Made by a program: the position numbers and the translations under genes
In this document: positions 1 to 11,005 of the stretch, in pieces
Layout of the letters: each line of letters begins with the position of its first letter
Position numbering within the stretch: position 1 is the first letter of the stretch
Source: Hetaerina americana
Taxonomy: Eukaryota > Arthropoda > Insecta > Odonata > Calopterygidae
Reading direction: 5' to 3'
Assembly: GCA_022747635.1 (NCBI GenBank)
Contig: JAKTNV010000238.1
Span: forward strand, 62,001-126,000
DNA: 64,000 nt
Notes under the pieces: model-generated
The model's input: only the letters and a program-made list of their open reading frames with translations
Told to the model about the DNA's origin: nothing
The model's database searches: none

Positions 1-263
1 ATCGCAGATATTTCAAAGTGCAATTCCAGACAGAATTTGTCCAAGTCAATTACCTTGAAGGGCATACCTTTAAGGACATAAATACAGGTACCACCGTTTT
101 TTGCTACAGATCGGCAGTAGAATGATGCCCAGCCAAAATCACTAATGTTATACACATCAAATTCATTTTTTGCAATCCAGTTCTCATTGAGACATAGCAC
201 ATTGTAGCCACCATGTTTGACTATTGCCTCTATCTCCGTTATCTTATTACGTAGACATCTCAC
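1..263 (-). pseudogene. LINE ORF2 endonuclease N-terminus (S1, cut by window edge)
   Basis: This is the first ~88 codons of a LINE ORF2 on the minus strand, starting at the ATG at 263. It includes the CLNENWI segment, whose glutamate corresponds to the metal-binding E of AP-like endonucleases. It is almost identical to 42896-43158, where the frame continues for 352 residues. Only the start is visible here. Confidence 0.7.
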
Positions 264-293
264 ATTTTGGCAAAATAAATTAATACTATCTAG

Positions 294-1301
294 TCAAAAG
301 GACTTTGGTTTTGATATTCCCGTTTGGAGGGGGGTAACACGTTTCTCTAAGGAACACTTTTCCGTAGTGTTATCGGTGAGGCCCCTTGTTGCTGAGGTGG
401 ATACCGGCGCATCACTAGTTTTTAACTCGGCGTTCGGATTCACCACCGCGGCTGACCCTTCAGCAATATTCTCTGTCTCTTCATGAGTAGGGGTCAGTTT
501 CCGCGGTTTTGGGGGGAAAAATTTCCCAACTTTCACTTCTACTGGCCAAATATCTTCTTTAAGAAGTTGATCCTTAAGGCTAATTGGCGCACAGAGTTTA
601 AAAGAATTATAAACTTCACCAACTCTCAAACTTTCACATTTGAAGTCATTCCCAGGAAATATTCCGGACAGATGCTTCACAATGTCATCAGGCGTTGCAT
701 TGGACTGGACACGACCAACGTAGAAGAGAGTCTTGCGAGGAACTCCCACAAAATTGCACGTAACAGCAGGCTGCTTACAACTCCCAAAAACCGTATTTCG
801 TTTGCGTTTGTTTCTCTTGTAATTGACCTTTTGAAAACCTTCCTCGTCAGTAACGATGGATTCGAAACTCATGGTGTTAAATTTTGCATTCCCATTTTTG
901 GGGCTCAATTTGGAGTTGTCACTCACTATTGAGGCCTAATTGTTCATTGACTTCAGGTTTCAATTCCGTAGACAACGTTACAGCTTCCTTTGCAATTGGC
1001 TGCAAGGTAGTACTTTCCATGGATCCGGTAGATTGGAGAGTTTGTAACTCCATTTTCAAATTTTCAATGTCGGCCGCCATATTGTAAATATTGGGCTTAT
1101 TTACACGGCATAAAAACACTTCCAGTAAATGTCATGGCAGTCCAAGAGAGCTTTTAATGTTATATCACTTAAGCCGGAGCATTTATGGTGGCATACACCT
1201 GAGCAAATATTGCAACTAACGACCATATCACGTACTTCGACTCGTGTTTTACAAGAGCCACATCGTTGTACGGCCAAAGTTGACGCAATCTTGAACAACA
1301 A
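294..1301 (-). pseudogene. LINE ORF1 with PHD-like finger, frameshifted (S1)
   Basis: ORF1 is read on the minus strand in three pieces. At 1101-1301 a PHD-like finger shows CGSC, CNIC, a following H/C pair and WKC. At 919-1119 is a short segment with a heptad-like pattern around DIENLKMELQTLQ. At 294-926 is a 210-residue basic segment with a possible RNA-binding fold around LFYVGRVQ. The finger and coiled-coil pieces are out of frame by one base just after WKC, where a run of five T on the minus strand is the likely slip. LINE ORF1 proteins bind element RNA, and PHD fingers are known in CR1-type ORF1. Broken, so presumably inactive. Confidence 0.65.
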
Positions 1302-2060
1302 TGCAGAGGAAATGAAGAGGAAATGATGAAAGAGGCATTGGAAGAACTGGAGGTAGGAATGAAAGTGGGCGGGGAATTGGTAAAATTAATTAGGTTTGCG
1401 GATGACCAAGCTTTAGTTGGTCAGCCAGCCAAGGGGTTGTAAGGATTCCTGAGTGAATCGGAAATTCAAGGCGACAGGTATGGGATGAAAATCAATATTA
1501 ATAAAACAAAGGATATGCAATTTTCTAGAAAGAAAAATGCTAAGCTAAACATTAAAATAGGAGGGCAAAAACTAATGCAGGTAGAATAGTTGACGTATCT
1601 CTGAAGCATTTTGGACCAACACGGTCAAAGTAGTAGGGACGTATGGAGAAGAATTACGCTAGGCACAGAGGCTTTCATAAGGAGGAGAGAGTTGATTAAT
1701 GGAACGTTGAGTAAGGATATTAAAAAAAGACTCGTGAAACTTTTGGTATGGTGCACAGTTATATAAGGAAATGTGGTCATTGAAGCAGGAGAATTGTCGT
1801 GGACTGGAGGCTTATGACATGTGGGTGTTAAGAAAATGGAGAAGGTGAAATGGACCGAGAAGAAAACCAATGAGAAAGTACTTGGTATGGTGGGTGAAGA
1901 GAGGTGTTGGTTGGGAGAAATCCTATTGAGGCAGTAAAAATGGATGAAGGGCATATTGACCGACAGGGGACTGTTCAAGATGGTAATAGAGGGGAGATTG
2001 TGAGGCAAGCAAGAAAAGGGAATTAACAGGATAGGAATGTTCCATTTAAGGATTTAAATT
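1302..2060 (+). pseudogene. RTE-like LINE, RT palm to C-terminus (S1)
   Basis: This is a decayed 3' portion of an RTE-like LINE on the plus strand. It begins at the segment reading EEMMKEALEELEVG and keeps an FADDQAL catalytic box and the downstream NKTK motif, then several stops. It aligns with 39752-40420 of the longer RTE copy and with 11777-12425 and 44204-44950. A 5'-truncated fragment is typical for LINEs. Not functional. Confidence 0.75.
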
Positions 2061-2335
2061 CCTTCTAGATTATTATTATTAGGAGTTAATTTCATTATTT
2101 CCTTGAAAATTGTATCTTAGCACAACAGTCTGATTGACCTAATTTCTCTTAAATTTTTAGTAGTTCTAAGGTTAATTTGTCCATAAAGACATTGCCTCAT
2201 TCTGCTTCCAATAATAATTTCAATGCCCATATTTTCATGAAGAATTTCTAGTCTTTGAGCTATTTTTTTATCATCATGATACCTGATTTGCCCTGTAAAA
2301 TTGAACCTACATATGTTTTATATCATTATTATGAA
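2061..2335 (-). pseudogene. Minus-strand LINE 3' end with (AAT)n tail (S1)
   Basis: Read on the minus strand, this gives a ~70-residue open stretch including GSRMRQCLYGQINLRTTKNL, then a stop and an AAT-repeat tail at 2066-2080. That layout resembles a LINE ORF2 C-terminus followed by a microsatellite tail. Copies lie at 12440-12690 and 44955-45230. The family is not recognised; assignment as a LINE end is an inference from position and tail. Confidence 0.35.
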
Positions 2336-3560
2336 TAAATGAATTCAGGTCAAAATCACCATAATTAAAAAGGAGTATTTCAAAACAGCAAGGGATTTGT
2401 GGCGTTAATAGGTGTATTTGCGAATTGATTAAGCATATTAAATAAAATGGTCCCTCACTACAGAACACAAACAAAATCTAATTTTAAGTTAACTACTTAA
2501 ATATCGAATCTCCCTATTTATAACCATTGTATTTTAACAATCCATTTTCAATGATTTGGACTAAATGTATCGTTTGATCATTGCGCATGTGAAATAATAC
2601 TATTTTCTAAACATTATTGACGATGTTTATAGCTGTCGTTTCACACTTGACTCCCGTTCAATTCTACCAAAAACATAGATCTTAACTACTTCAAAAAGGA
2701 ACATTTAAGAAATGTATTTTCTACAGAGATTGATACTGCAGTCAATTCAAGCAGAGCCCAAAGCAATTAAAACATGACTATCTCAGCAGCAAGTATTATT
2801 GTTGTGTATGTAATTAGGTGTTCTCCAAATTTAAAAGGCATATATCTCACAAAAGATCTCACCCGTCCATTCTTTCCAAAATATATTCACTAAGATTAGC
2901 AACCTGAAACAGTATATCCTAGTTTACGCAAATGAGAAGCCATACCGTTAAGAATTTGCTCCATGTCATTCCGTTGGAAAGGAAAGCCTGTGGTCTGTGA
3001 GTGTGTAAATAATGCTGTTTCCGAAGTACGCAATAATGTTTGTTTTGGTTCGTCCATTTGGTGACACTGTTGCCGTGGCAACAGTAACAAACAAGTGAAG
3101 AATGAAATGTTTCGAATTAGATTGAGAATATGATCTAATTTTAAAGAGAAATAAAGTATGCTCTATGGACACTATATTTTCGTTTATTAGGTATAAAGAT
3201 CAAATACTGAAAAGGAAAATCAAATTATTGGACATGTGCGGAGACATACAAACGTTTGACTTTCCTTTCTCCACAAATATATAATGGCAATTGAAGATGT
3301 TTTTCTTTCTTGCAAGAGAGAAAGTCGTTCCATGATGTATCCGGGCTTCGAGTTGGTAATATAATAAATAAATGAATGAATAAATTAACCATACATGGGA
3401 AAGAGTGTATAAAATACATAAAATATGTAATTATATTTAAGAATGCGAACCATTGCCTTTATTGTACACGTCTGGGCTATCTTTCCAGCAATGCAAGTTA
3501 ATGTTTTGTAGTTTCACTGTGGTTCTTTTTCTTCTTAGTTTCCAAATTTCCGCGTGCTTT
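2336..3560 (+). repeat. Unclassified interspersed repeat R (copy R1)
   Basis: AT-rich repeat without a recognised protein. It is nearly identical to 45235-46450, close to 13851-14138 plus 15674-16610, and more distantly related to 9491-10860 and 29248-30600. A piece recurs inverted at 18620-19030. It holds a near-palindrome centred on GTTGCCGTGGCAAC at about 3070 and a minus frame of 64 codons (2896-3090) kept in three copies. That frame matches no family I know and is probably chance. Confidence 0.7.
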
Positions 3561-3587
3561 GATGGCACTTAAAGGTGATGACGCATC

Positions 3588-3619
3588 GATGTTGCTGACG
3601 ACCCATCGTCAGCAACATC
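3588..3619. repeat. 14-bp perfect hairpin at start of PLE fragment (S1)
   Basis: GATGTTGCTGACGA and its reverse complement are separated by four bases. The hairpin sits directly before the PLE RT fragment. It is also present at about 46490-46521, and with one substitution at 16629-16660. Confidence 0.8.
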
Positions 3620-4010
3620 AATGCACCAACCCACAAGCTAGCGCAATATGTTGCACATCCTCTTCAACTCTTCGCCAGAAAAACTGACTTTTTTGCTAAA
3701 ACTACCATGGATTTCATTCACATTATTCGGAATGCTGAAATCCAAAAAGTCAACATGCTGGTGACCTCTGATGTAATCTCCTTGTTCACAAATACGCCCA
3801 TTGATGGCTCCATGCTACTCATCAAAAACCTCACCTCACAGGGATTAGCTAAGGATTAACCTGGACCTCGCAAATTCTGCCTCAGGAACTCATACTTCCG
3901 TTGGAATGATAAGCACATTGAACATGATGAATGTGCAGCCATGGGATCACCCCTCTCTTCCGTACTAACCAACATTTTCATTGAGATCTCGCAGCTGAAG
4001 GCAATGATCT
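3620..4010 (+). pseudogene. Penelope-like RT fragment (S1)
   Basis: This is a fragment of a PLE reverse transcriptase. Recognisable RT blocks are SDVISLFTNTP, matching the SFDV.SLFT.VP block, and AAMGSPLSS, matching the .AMGSPLSP. block. A stop separates them (AKD, stop, PGPRKFCLR). The YxDD catalytic box and the GIY-YIG domain are absent. Copies of the same truncated piece lie at 16661-17060 and 46522-46915, so truncation preceded duplication. Confidence 0.75.
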
Positions 4011-4384
4011 TACCCAAAGAAACAAACCCGTAGTAATAGTGGTTCTCTTTGCACCACTTTTCAAAACATTTAAAACCTCAATCCAATTTTGATAAATACA
4101 TTAATGCATAAAAAACATATGAATAGTTTAACAGTAATTATTTAAAAAAAAAGAAACGGAAAATCAAGTTGTCCGTTCAGGTCAGTTTCCTTTAAAAACC
4201 TGGAAACCTTACTTAAAAAGTTGGGGTCCTCCCCTAAACTATTGCTTAAATTACATCTTATTTTAAAACATTGCTTCAAGGTTGCACTTTTGTCTCCATG
4301 AAGAGTACGTGAGGGCTAAGTGCCCTATTCTCAGGCGCGGGACCTACCTCTTCCCCCTAAATGTTCCAGATGGAAGAGGGCCCT
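4011..4384. other. AT-rich spacer, no gene seen (S1)
   Basis: Mostly A/T-rich sequence with an A-run near 4144. It is shared with 17060-17370 and 46916-47290. It may be the untranslated 3' region of the adjacent minus-strand LINE RNase H fragment, but no motif proves that. Confidence 0.4.
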
Positions 4385-4780
4385 GTCAAAACAACCAAAT
4401 TTATGGCCTTAAGTTCCTTGTTTGGCAAGAATCACCAAGCTTCCTTCCACTGGTTCAGAACCAAATTCCGCAAGGCAGCCCCGACGTCCAACACAGGAAG
4501 CAAAGCTGAGTCTGTTTTGTGATTGACCAGGGCTTCCTTTGCTGCTTTTCCAGCTTTTTCAATGCCTGGTATTCCCACATGACCAGCAGTCCATATAGAG
4601 GATACCTACTTCCCCTTTATCTGAAGGGACCACAGGGTATAATAGATCTCCTGAACCATCAGGTGCATTGATGACAAGACTGATATGGATTATAGGGAAA
4701 TCAATGAGTGCAAACAGATAAGAGAAGAGCCATTACATTCTCTTATGTCTTTTAGGGCCCTCTTGATAGCTGACCGTTTG
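4385..4780 (-). pseudogene. LINE RNase H domain fragment (S1)
   Basis: Read on the minus strand, this contains TAGHVGIPGIEKAGKAAKEA, matching the C-terminal SHVGIPGNE.AD.AAKEA block of LINE-encoded RNase H, followed by a tail resembling the usual W-rich end. Frames are broken. Jockey elements normally lack RNase H, so this is a different LINE lineage (I/R1/LOA-like by inference). It is cut at 4780 by Jockey-1. The S2 copy runs further, to about 17760. Confidence 0.65.
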
Positions 4781-5037
4781 GCTGTGAACCCCTTAATCAT
4801 CTCTTAACTCTCCCCCAACCTCCGATCAACACCCTCCGCCACCCTCTGGACAACACTCTCCCTCAATCAATGAGCAATCATCAACCGCAAATATAAGAAC
4901 TGCTCTATTGAGCATAATTACGAAACTTCACTCTCCTACTGACAATAAAACCCTTATTAGCATCTTCACCAATGACCTTATACCAGCCCTTTTTCATTTT
5001 GTAAATGGTGCCTAATTCACAAATAAAGAACCACTTC

Positions 5038-7597
5038 CTTAAAGTTTTACAATGGAACTAAATGGCATAAAAAACAAAAAACAAGAGCTAAACCTCCTAA
5101 TAACCAATCATTATCCAGACATGATCCTTCATCAAGAAACCAAAAATAATAATAGCCTAACATTTAATTGTCCAAGTTACTCTATAATCAGAAGAGATAT
5201 AGCCAATGATCCTGGTTGTGGGGTCATGATCCTATCCAAAACTAACCAACTCTTCACATAACTTCAACCCCCACCCACCCAAAAACTGGAACTCGCTGGA
5301 ATAGCAATAAAAGGAGTTACTGGGACCCTTAACATTTGGTCAGCCTACTTTCCACCTTCATCCTCAAAGTCAGACGCCCCTGGCTTATCAGCACTGTCAT
5401 CCCTACTGCACCCAAATCTCATAAAAGGTGGGGAGTTAAACGCCAAACATTCTGCCTGGGGTTGCAAAACCACTATCACACGAGGGCGAGCCCTTCATAA
5501 GCTCCTGTTTACCAAAAATATTGCAATTCACTCCCCGCCTTTCCCTACCCATTTCCATCATCACCCCCACTCCTCCGATATCCTGGATGTAGTTCTATTA
5601 TCCGCAGATATCGCATTCTAAATCCTTAACCTAGATAACTCAGCCTCGTACCACTGCCCAATATTTTACTGCGTTCCTACCCTCCTTCATACCACCAGAA
5701 CCAACTAGAAGAGTTAACTGGAAACTATTTAAAGAAAACTGCTTGGCCATTAACCTTGTCCCATCTCCTGCTAGCACTCCAGACAGCATAGAGAAAGCTG
5801 CTCAAGATTTCACAAGCACCTTAACCAAAATCATTCATCGCTCTTGCTACCCTCCTTCTCCGGCCTCCATCGCTGGTGCCACACTACCTCCGGATATTTT
5901 GCACTTGATTTCACTTAGAAACAAGGCCAGAGCCCTCTGGCAACGCACTCATCTCTGCCAAGATAAAATTGGCTGCTGTGCACTTCGAAACCTTGTAACA
6001 TCGAAAACTAGAACACATTGGGAAAAAACTTGGCATGAGAAAATAAGTTCACTCTCACTTAGAGATAATTCGGTATGGACCCTAGCCCGCTGTCTGCGAA
6101 GGAAAAAGGTACCCATCCCGCCAATACCACATAATGGGAGAGCACTATACGATGACAGCGACAAAGCAAATACCTCTGCCGATTCCTTCGAATGCATTTT
6201 TAAAAACCATAATACATCCTTGTTGGATTCAGAAGCGTTGATCAGCGTCTATGGCCTGTCACTTTGCCCATTCCACATATTCCTGGAAATTACTCCTCAA
6301 AAACTTTACTCCATTATGTCCCACTCCAAAACCAAGTCATCACCGGGACCCGATCAAATCTCCTACCTTCACCTGAAAAACCTTCCTAAATCTTTTATCA
6401 AACACCTACTCTCTATCCTCAACGCCTGTCTTTCCCAATCGTACTTCCCAAAGGCATTGAAAACAGCTAAGATAATACTCCTTCCAAAACCCGATAAAAA
6501 TCCTTCTTATAACCTGAATTATAGACCCAGTTGCCTGCTCCCCTGCATGGGCAAACTTCTAGAAAAATGCATCTTAAACAGGCTACAAGAAGAAATCTCG
6601 GCCCTAGACTTGATCAGACCTGAGCAAACTGGCTTCCGCCGTCGCCATTCCATGACTCAGCAAATAACAAGATTGGTTGAACAGATCAGTTTCGGCTTCA
6701 ACATCCACAAGCACACCCAAGTAGTCTTCTTTGATCTCAAAAGAGCTTTTGACAAGTTCTGGCAAACTGGTTTAATACATAAACTGCTTAAAACCACCAT
6801 ATCAGTATACCTAAATAAGACCATCCCCTCCTTTCTTTCAAACCGCACGTTCTTTTTAGCCCTTAACAATGCCAAATCAACTACCCGGTCCATATCTGCA
6901 GGCTTTCCTCAAGGATCAATTTTGTCACTCGTCCTATTCAACCTCTACATTAACCACCTCCCCTCTGACCCAAAAGCTACCTCTATGCGGATGACTCAGC
7001 TAGAGCGTCAACTTACTTTGACCCAAATCATGCCGCAAAAAATGTCCAAGAACACCTTAAAAGCATAGCAGAGTGGATGACCGATTGGAAACTAACCATA
7101 AACATCACAAAATGCGTTAACGTAAACTACGCCAGAAAATGGAAGAATCCTCACATCACTGCTATCCACTATGGCAGGGAAATAATCCCCCAGGCATCAT
7201 CGGCTAAATTTCTTGGTGTACAAATGGACAGTAAACTCACTTGTCAAGCACACACTCAACAAGGCCAATTCAGCCGCTTTCTTATTCTATCCCCTCATAA
7301 AACGCACCAGTCCCCTTTGTCTTCTCACCAAGCAACTGTTATTTAAACCTATGATACACACCTTTCTGAAGGCTACCCAGCCTGGGGTTCAATAGCCGCA
7401 ACCAAATTGAAGAAATTGACACGCTTCCAAAATAATACTCTACGAAACCTTGCTAATGACGACTGGTTTGTAAGAAACTCAGATATTCACACGGATCTAA
7501 AAATACCGGACCTTCCAACATATCTAAGCGACCTAGCCACGTCATTTCAACAAGAAATAGGAAATACTGGTAACCCATTATTAGAACCTTTATGAGA
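5038..7597 (+). pseudogene. Jockey-1 ORF2: endonuclease + reverse transcriptase
   Basis: ORF2 would nick target DNA and reverse transcribe element RNA. The endonuclease starts at WNLNGIKNK and includes QETK. The expected GDLNAKH reads GELNAKH and the SDH site reads SYH, so catalytic residues are altered. The RT is open over 5743-7068 (441 codons): SSPGPDQISYLHLKNLP, NYRP, EQTGFR, FFDLKRAFDK and GFPQGSILS are clear. The YADD box (SYLYADDSA) lies in another frame after 6975, so a frameshift removes it. Further frame changes follow to FQNNTLRNLAND. Stops also occur in the endonuclease. Dead copy. Confidence 0.85.
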
Positions 7598-8362
7598 TTA
7601 CCCTGATAATCCCCATTTCAGATACAATTGTGCTAAAGCAAGCATAAATGGGCAGTCATAATCTCCAAATATAATACTGTCACAAACTGCAATAAAATAT
7701 ACTCACTAGCTCAACTTCCCCCATAAACCGCTTATATCCTACAACCATTGATCAGCCTAGCTGGATATTGGTATAAAATGCACCTAACGGCACAGTCCAT
7801 AAGCATCGATTGGTTGGTCGGTAGCAGGACCCCCATTCTTCTTTCGCATCAACAACGACCAATGAAAAAACGTGGAAAAAGTGAAAGAATTTGTTTACGA
7901 TTTAATCAGCATAATCAATATATTCAGAGAGAAAACGATTGAAGATGTATGGCATGTCGCAATTGGCTCATTCTAATTAAATTTATTTTATATAGAATGT
8001 TTTGTGTATTAAAAGCGAGAGAAACGGCAACATTTCTTCATATTTTCGACATTTGAATTACAAACACAGCAGCAAATGAAAGTTGCTCAGGATCAGTCAC
8101 ACGCAAATGAAGTCATCGAGGATTTAGAATTATTAATTCATGTTGAAAAACAGGATGACGAAAGAACAAGGGGATTAAAATGATATGACGTAGAAACTTA
8201 AGGCATGATTTACGAATTCTTTTAACCATATTTTTCAAACACACGAAAATCCCCTCCCGTTCATAAAATCACATGTCTGTTCTTAGCGGCTGTGTCATGC
8301 TTGGAAATGGCACCTCGCTTCTATTCCAATCTTTTTGCTTGTTCCATCCCTTTTGGCACAAC
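7598..8362 (+). repeat. Jockey-1 3' region
   Basis: Downstream of the ORF2 stop, nearly identical to 63235-64000. It includes a 64-codon open stretch at 7748-7942 that is unchanged in the second copy; this looks like ORF2-derived or untranslated sequence rather than a gene. No poly-A tail is visible before homology runs out. Confidence 0.6.
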
Positions 8363-8404
8363 AAACTGCACACATACTACAAAGCTTTTCCTTCTTCTCT
8401 GTAG

Positions 8405-9235
8405 GTGGAATATACTTGGGAAATTGTAACTTACATAGAGGTTCAAGGATTTGGTTCTACTGAAGGCCTCCCACCCTCACATGTTATATCATATGCAATG
8501 TACCCCTCAGTTACATCTTCCACTAGTTTGATTCTAAATTCTGAACTTACCCCTTGGTCCACCACCCTTTCTCTGCAACAGAAATCCATTCCATGCGCCC
8601 TGGTCCAACAAGTGAAAAATGTTTGAAATATTTATTGCACCCCTTTTTTTATAATGGGGAAATTTTTCAGGTGCTGATCTTCCCTTTCTACTCCACTTAT
8701 TGTATTATTGTACACAACAGCAACTTCTGGCTTTTATAGCACCATATCCTTTTCATTTATATTCCACAAATTCCGTATTATGTACTGTAAAGGTACAGAG
8801 ACTTGACGGCCATCTTATCTTCCCAATTCATAGCAATCACTTTGCCTTGCTGGAGGGCAGTCAATTCCTCCTTTTTCAACTTCTATAGTCTATACGTCAT
8901 CTAGTATTTCCTTCCTTTTAATTCTCAATGTCCCTTGTCTATCGGTTCCTTTCATAGCCAATAAATCAGCCAGCTCTGAGGAGGTGTAATAGTTGTCTGC
9001 AGTCAGGCAATAATCTTTGACCTAGCAGAGGTTTCATTACTGCTAGCACAATCTAAGGATGTATTAGGAAGATTGGTATATTCCACGTTCAATACTGACC
9101 ATTTCCTGTATACCATAAACACAGTAATCAATGCTGGAAGGTCGCTTTATGGGTGAAGGTAGAGTTCACCCAGTACTTAGCTCTATACAGTCTGTGAAAT
9201 TCACACATCAGGGTATTAAGGGGAGCCAGTTACTT
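8405..9235 (-). pseudogene. piggyBac-like transposase remnant
   Basis: Read on the minus strand, this decayed piece carries LTADNYYTSSELADLL and then KGTDRQGTLRIKRK, matching the DNYYTS..L...L......GT.R..RK block of piggyBac transposases. Further on come KPEVAVVYN and a GVEREDQ motif, matching the conserved YN..MGGVD..DQ region. Many stops and frame changes occur, and the N-terminal part is poorly preserved. piggyBac transposases cut and paste at TTAA; no terminal repeats or TTAA duplication could be assigned. Dead DNA-transposon relic. Confidence 0.65.
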
Positions 9236-9239
9236 TCAC

Positions 9240-9396
9240 TGTGGCAGATAAGGTTTACCAGGAAGATTGGTACCAGAAAAAATCACATAGCTTGAGTGTA
9301 GCATCAGGTGCCCTGAGTGCCTCTCCTGGGGTTTGAACTCAGGACCCTCCAGTCAATAGTCCAATGCTCTACCCTCCTGGACTATCATGACCCACC
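9240..9396 (-). repeat. tRNA-derived SINE or tRNA pseudogene
   Basis: On the minus strand this shows an A-box-like TAGTCCAGGAGGG (plus-strand 9373-9385) and a B-box-like GAGTTCAAACCCC (9328-9340), spaced as in tRNA genes. The anticodon arm does not fold convincingly. An AAT-rich simple repeat (9407-9450) lies at its head side. It most likely derives from an RNA polymerase III transcribed SINE. Confidence 0.6.
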
Positions 9397-9406
9397 TTTT
9401 TCCTGT

Positions 9407-9450
9407 AGAAATAATGATAAATAATAATAAATAAATAAATGATAATGAGA
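9407..9450. repeat. AAT/AAAT-rich simple repeat
   Basis: A short run of AATAAT and AATAAATAAATAAAT units next to the SINE. Confidence 0.7.
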
Positions 9451-9490
9451 CTTCTCATTTACTTGAACTGTTCCCATATTTCATAGAAAT

Positions 9491-10860
9491 CTGTTTTGAT
9501 TGATTCTGAATTTTTTATGAAAATAAAGCCTATAAAAATAAATAAAATATACTCAATGAACCTGTATGGAATCAGTAATTATTAATTGGCTTTGAAATCG
9601 CGTGCATTTAAAACAATTGACTTATATATGTCATACATATATTTTAAAATAAATGGCATTTCTAAGCCAATAGATGCCAATCAAATATAATGAAGATGAA
9701 GAAATGAATTCATTTTACAAACACTGTAATTAAAAAGGAGTGCTTCATAATATGGGATTTGTGGCACCCAATTGGGTAATTGCAAAATGGCTGTGGAAAT
9801 AACTTAAGAAGCCCTATCTTCTACCGAGCGAGTATTAAATACAGTTTATTTTATGTTTAATTTTTCAATATTGAATCTTTCAATAAATTGTATTTTAAAA
9901 ATCTACTTTGAATAATTTGTCTCAATGTATTGGTTGATCATGGAATACATTATTAAGTATTATTTTCAATTTATATTGACACTATTTACAGTAGTAGGTT
10001 GGCACTTGATTCCTGTTCAATTCCATCCAAAACATAGACCATAATTACTTCAAAAAGGAGCATTAACATATATATTTTCTACGCATAGATGGATACTCCA
10101 GTCAATTCAAGCAGAGTTTATGATCAGAACAAATTAAAAGACAACTATCTCAGCAGCTGGTAATCTTGTCGTGAATGTAATTAGGTGTTTTCCAGAATTT
10201 AAAAGGTATATGTTTCATAAAAGATCTCACCAGTCCATTCTTTCCATGTGTGGCGTAAATAGGAAGAAGTTCAAATACACATAAATAACCTTAAAATAGA
10301 CAATGAGACAGTTCACCTCAAAGAGGAGATGTATTCTTCCAAAGAGTGCAATACAACTTTTGGCTACGGTAGATCCTTTTATGTCACCCATTAATTCACA
10401 ATGCAATCAAATAATTTGTGCATTCTGAATCTGAGAATGAATTAAATATAGCCTTAATGAACGTGCATTGTGTATTTCTGAAGGTAAGCACAGTATGCTC
10501 AAAGGCATTAGCGATATGTGAAATTTAAAATGTGACAGAACAATCTAATACATTACTTGAGAATTAAGTTTGTTTGGTTTGAACATTTGGTGGCGACGTC
10601 ACCATGGCAATAGTAACAAAGAAGTGAAGAACGAAAGGTTTCAAATTGGAGTTTGGATCCAGTCTTATATCATTAATGAAATACAGTATGCTCTTTAAAG
10701 TTATTTGCTCTTAATACATTCGTTTATAATGTAAAAATAGTAAAACAATGTTGTTTGAGAAAATATTTGATTTTAAAATAATTTCTATTCGGTTCAAATC
10801 ATTAGAAGTCAGATTAATTAATATTTCAAACAACAGAGCTCATTATATTTGAACGAAATT
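9491..10860 (+). repeat. Unclassified repeat R, diverged copy R4
   Basis: AT-rich repeat closely matching 29248-30600 and more distantly matching the R copies at 2336, 13630 and 45235. Shared landmarks are TTGATTCTGAATTTTTTATG at the left and the TTTGGTGGCGACGTCACC stretch near 10590. No coding potential recognised. It joins the LTR-like block at about 10860-10890, as in the second copy. Confidence 0.7.
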
Positions 10861-10998
10861 CTAGATGGTAACTTTGGAAAAATTTATATCTATTGTCGCA
10901 AGTATGCGACATGGTACTCCTTCCCTGGCTCCTGCAAATGTCCCACGTGACCAAAGACAATGTTTCAAAAGTATTCCTCCCCTGACTCCTAAATTGGG

Positions 10999-11005
10999 TA
11001 TAAAA
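10999..11005 (+). promoter_or_regulatory. TATA box in LTR-like block
   Basis: TATAAAA in the context GGGTATAAAAGCCC, identical to the second copy at 30751-30757. A candidate RNA polymerase II core promoter. Confidence 0.55.

Larger units (their letters stand above)
1..1301 (-). mobile_element. LINE with PHD-type ORF1, 5' part (copy S1)
   Basis: This is the 5' portion of a minus-strand non-LTR retrotransposon cut by the window edge. ORF2 begins near 263 and runs leftward off the window. ORF1 lies at 294-1301. The same arrangement recurs at 41702-44200, where more of ORF2 is visible. A PHD-like zinc finger, a short coiled coil and then an apurinic-type endonuclease ORF fit the CR1/L2 side of the LINE tree, but the clade is inferred from architecture only. 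Over the 210-residue ORF1 segment the two copies differ at 5 residues. Confidence 0.75.
4781..8362 (+). mobile_element. Jockey-type LINE, Jockey-1 copy A
   Basis: A plus-strand non-LTR element, 5'-truncated at 4781 inside the proline-rich end of ORF1. ORF2 follows (about 5038-7597), then a 3' region. Homology with 61195-64000 continues to 8362, the position matching the end of this window, so the true 3' end is not defined. Other copies are at 27776-29247 and 47713-48229 plus 55224-56236. Insertion at 4781 interrupts the RNase H LINE that is uninterrupted in S2. Confidence 0.8.

Noticed and set aside
1625..2008. 127-codon minus frame kept in three copies (also 11988-12371 and 44520-44903)
   Set aside because: It is the antisense of the RTE 3' region, and conservation comes from recent duplication.
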